In this document: in pieces, positions 23,347-24,349 of the stretch | Position numbering within the stretch: the stretch's first letter is position 1 | Layout of the letters: every line of letters begins with the position of its first letter | Assembly (NCBI GenBank): GCA_902465265.1 | Contig: CABQMF010000029.1 | Span: 1-24,349 of the forward strand | Source of the DNA: an uncultured Collinsella sp. | GTDB taxonomy: Bacteria > Actinomycetota > Coriobacteriia > Coriobacteriales > Coriobacteriaceae | DNA: 24,349 nucleotides | Direction: 5' to 3' | Made by a program: the position numbers and the translations under genes | The notes under the pieces: generated by a model | Databases searched by the model: none | What the model saw: the letters and a program-made list of their open reading frames with translations, nothing else | What the model was told of the DNA's origin: nothing

Positions 23347-24143
23347 AGCATCACGCCGATTGCTGCATGGCGCCCGCAGGTGCCACCCTCGTTGCGGTAG
23401 GAATAAAAGCGATCGTTCTGACGAACGGTCGAAAGTTGGGTATCCACAATCCCATCCGCATCGACACCGGCATCCACCAGCGCCTCGCGAATGGCGGCGG
23501 AAAGATCAAGCATACGAGAAGCGGTAGCATCGATGCATGCGAACTCGGCGGAAAAGCGATCCATAAGTTCTTGGGAAACCTCGTACTCGTCACCCAGGAT
23601 ATGGGGGCCGATATAGGCAGAAACATCGCTCGCATTGCAACCGGCTACCTCACAAAGCGCCTGGCACGCCTTGGCGGAAATGCGCGCGATCGTACCCTTC
23701 CATCCGGAATGCACCACGGCAAATCCGCCGGGGGCGACCAGCACCACGGGAACGCAGTCGGCAAAGCAGAGCAGCACGGGCACCTCATGGGCCGTACAGA
23801 CGATGGCATCGCAGCCCTCGGCAATCTGCTCGCGAATGTTCTCGAGATCGTCGGCGCCGTTCGAGGTCACCGTCACGACATGGTCGCCGTGCACCTGATT
23901 GGGAACAAGCAGATTATGCTCGCACTCGGCGGCCCCCATGGCCTCGAGCGCGCGACGACGATTTTCTTGAACAGCAAAGGGGTCATCGCCTACATGCGAG
24001 CCCAGGTTGAGCGAGGAGTACGCATCTTCGGAAACGCCACCGGTGCGCTCGGTAAAGGCAAAGCGAACATCGAGCGTCGCGCCCTCCACCAACGTAACTC
24101 CATCATGGTCGACACGCGAAACGTTGTCCGCACGTGCTGCCAT
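23343..24143 (-). CDS. pgeF: Peptidoglycan editing factor PgeF (YfiH/YlmD, Cu-oxidase_4 family)
   Basis: A 266-aa cytosolic protein of the former laccase/DUF152 family. In E. coli, YfiH removes wrongly incorporated L-Ser from UDP-MurNAc-peptide precursors; other members act on purine nucleosides. Metal-site motifs are present: VPNQVHGDHVV, CFADCVPVVLV and VVHSGWKGT, plus AYIGPHILGDEYEV. AGGAGG lies seven bases ahead of the ATG at 24143, chosen over an ATG seven codons upstream. Its last bases overlap pstS by four. This gene is ylmD in the Gram-positive ylm cluster, so here it leads the pst operon. A possible Pho-type repeat lies upstream. Confidence 0.93.
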   Translation of the reverse strand: MAARADNVSRVDHDGVTLVEGATLDVRFAFTERTGGVSEDAYSSLNLGSHVGDDPFAVQENRRRALEAMGAAECEHNLLVPNQVHGDHVVTVTSNGADDLENIREQIAEGCDAIVCTAHEVPVLLCFADCVPVVLVAPGGFAVVHSGWKGTIARISAKACQALCEVAGCNASDVSAYIGPHILGDEYEVSQELMDRFSAEFACIDATASRMLDLSAAIREALVDAGVDADGIVDTQLSTVRQNDRFYSYRNEGGTCGRHAAIGVML

Positions 24144-24170
24144 ACTAAAGCCTCCTAATAACACAAGTAT

Positions 24171-24185
24171 CGCGGCATCGCCGCG
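24171..24185 (-). promoter_or_regulatory. Small hairpin in the pgeF-pst leader
   Basis: CGCGGC (24171-24176) and GCCGCG (24180-24185) form a 6-bp stem with a 3-nt loop, about 20 bases upstream of the pgeF AGGAGG. It may affect mRNA stability or start access. Confidence 0.35.
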
Positions 24186-24221
24186 CAGCCTGCTTTTATA
24201 CGGCTGTCATACTTCTTTAAA

Positions 24222-24264
24222 AGGATACCCGCAGCAGTAGGGACCAAACGTAAAGGGAACGTAA
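24222..24264 (-). promoter_or_regulatory. Candidate Pho-type promoter of pgeF-pst-phoU
   Basis: On the minus strand TTACGTT occurs at 24264-24258 and again at 24253-24247, exactly 11 bp apart (7 nt plus a 4-nt spacer), the geometry of PhoB/PhoP boxes. Nineteen bases further is TATCCT (24227-24222), a possible -10, which would put the repeats at about -32 to -49. No TTGACA-like -35 is present, as expected for an activator-dependent promoter. A second -10-like TATAAA lies at 24200-24195. Base identity to known Pho boxes is only partial. Confidence 0.4.
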
Positions 24265-24301
24265 GGAGATTGGAGGCTTTCGTTTACAAACGAGAAATCA
24301 G

Positions 24302-24324
24302 AACCACCCTTAAAAAGGGTGGTT
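24302..24324. terminator. Hairpin at the right edge
   Basis: AACCACCCTT (24302-24311) and AAGGGTGGTT (24315-24324) form a perfect 10-bp stem with a 3-nt loop. There is no good T tract on either side. It probably ends a gene lying beyond the right edge; the rest of 24325-24349 shows only the short palindrome GGGTATAACCC. Confidence 0.45.
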
Positions 24325-24349
24325 TGCTCTTAGGGTATAACCCACGGGC

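Noticed and set aside
24204..24210. CTGTCAT on the plus strand, equal to an E. coli Pho half-site
   Set aside because: Only one copy matches, no good partner lies 11 bp away, and it points away from the pst operon.

Overview
The window looks like a chromosomal segment of a high-GC Gram-positive, most likely a Coriobacteriia member such as Collinsella. This is inferred from gene content and codon style: a SepF/YlmG/DivIVA cluster, a PolA without an evident proofreading motif, a short ThiC and GC-rich third positions. No marker gene such as rRNA is present to prove it. I see no rRNA, tRNA, CRISPR array, prophage or intact insertion sequence. Coding density is high, and the unusual signals lie mainly in the intergenic gaps.

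Left part (1-6830). The first 499 bases hold no large gene. Read on the minus strand they look like a regulatory leader: a possible promoter, a three-way-junction fold, a strong ribosome binding site, a 24-codon Arg-rich ORF, alternative hairpins and a terminator. Then follow a Cof-type HAD phosphatase (+), a long perfect inverted repeat, polA (-), an M18 aminopeptidase (+) whose -10 lies inside a palindrome, and yaaA (+).

Middle part (6854-16059). A small single-pass membrane protein (-) is divergent from thiC, which has a clear TPP riboswitch leader, and thiD follows thiC. A REP-like composite of hairpins separates thiD from an SGNH hydrolase (-). Next come a PARG-like (TIGR02452-type) protein whose catalytic-loop glutamate appears replaced, a BAX-inhibitor-1 family membrane protein, and a 112-aa protein with a possibly leaderless transcript (all -). 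A Pit phosphate transporter with its DUF47/PhoU-like partner and a small nitroreductase follow on +.

Right part (16223-24143, all -). In transcription order this is pgeF/ylmD, pstS, pstC, pstA, pstB, phoU, yggS/ylmE, sepF, yggT/ylmG, divIVA. The outer genes form the conserved ylm cell-division cluster of Gram-positives, here with a complete pst-phoU phosphate operon between ylmD and ylmE. pgeF overlaps pstS by four bases, so phosphate uptake is probably co-expressed with a peptidoglycan-editing enzyme. Two 7-nt direct repeats with an 11-bp period upstream of pgeF resemble a Pho box. yggT has no ATG, GTG or TTG that would give a full-length protein and probably starts at ATC or ATT. With pit-DUF47 nearby, two phosphate import systems lie within about 11 kb.
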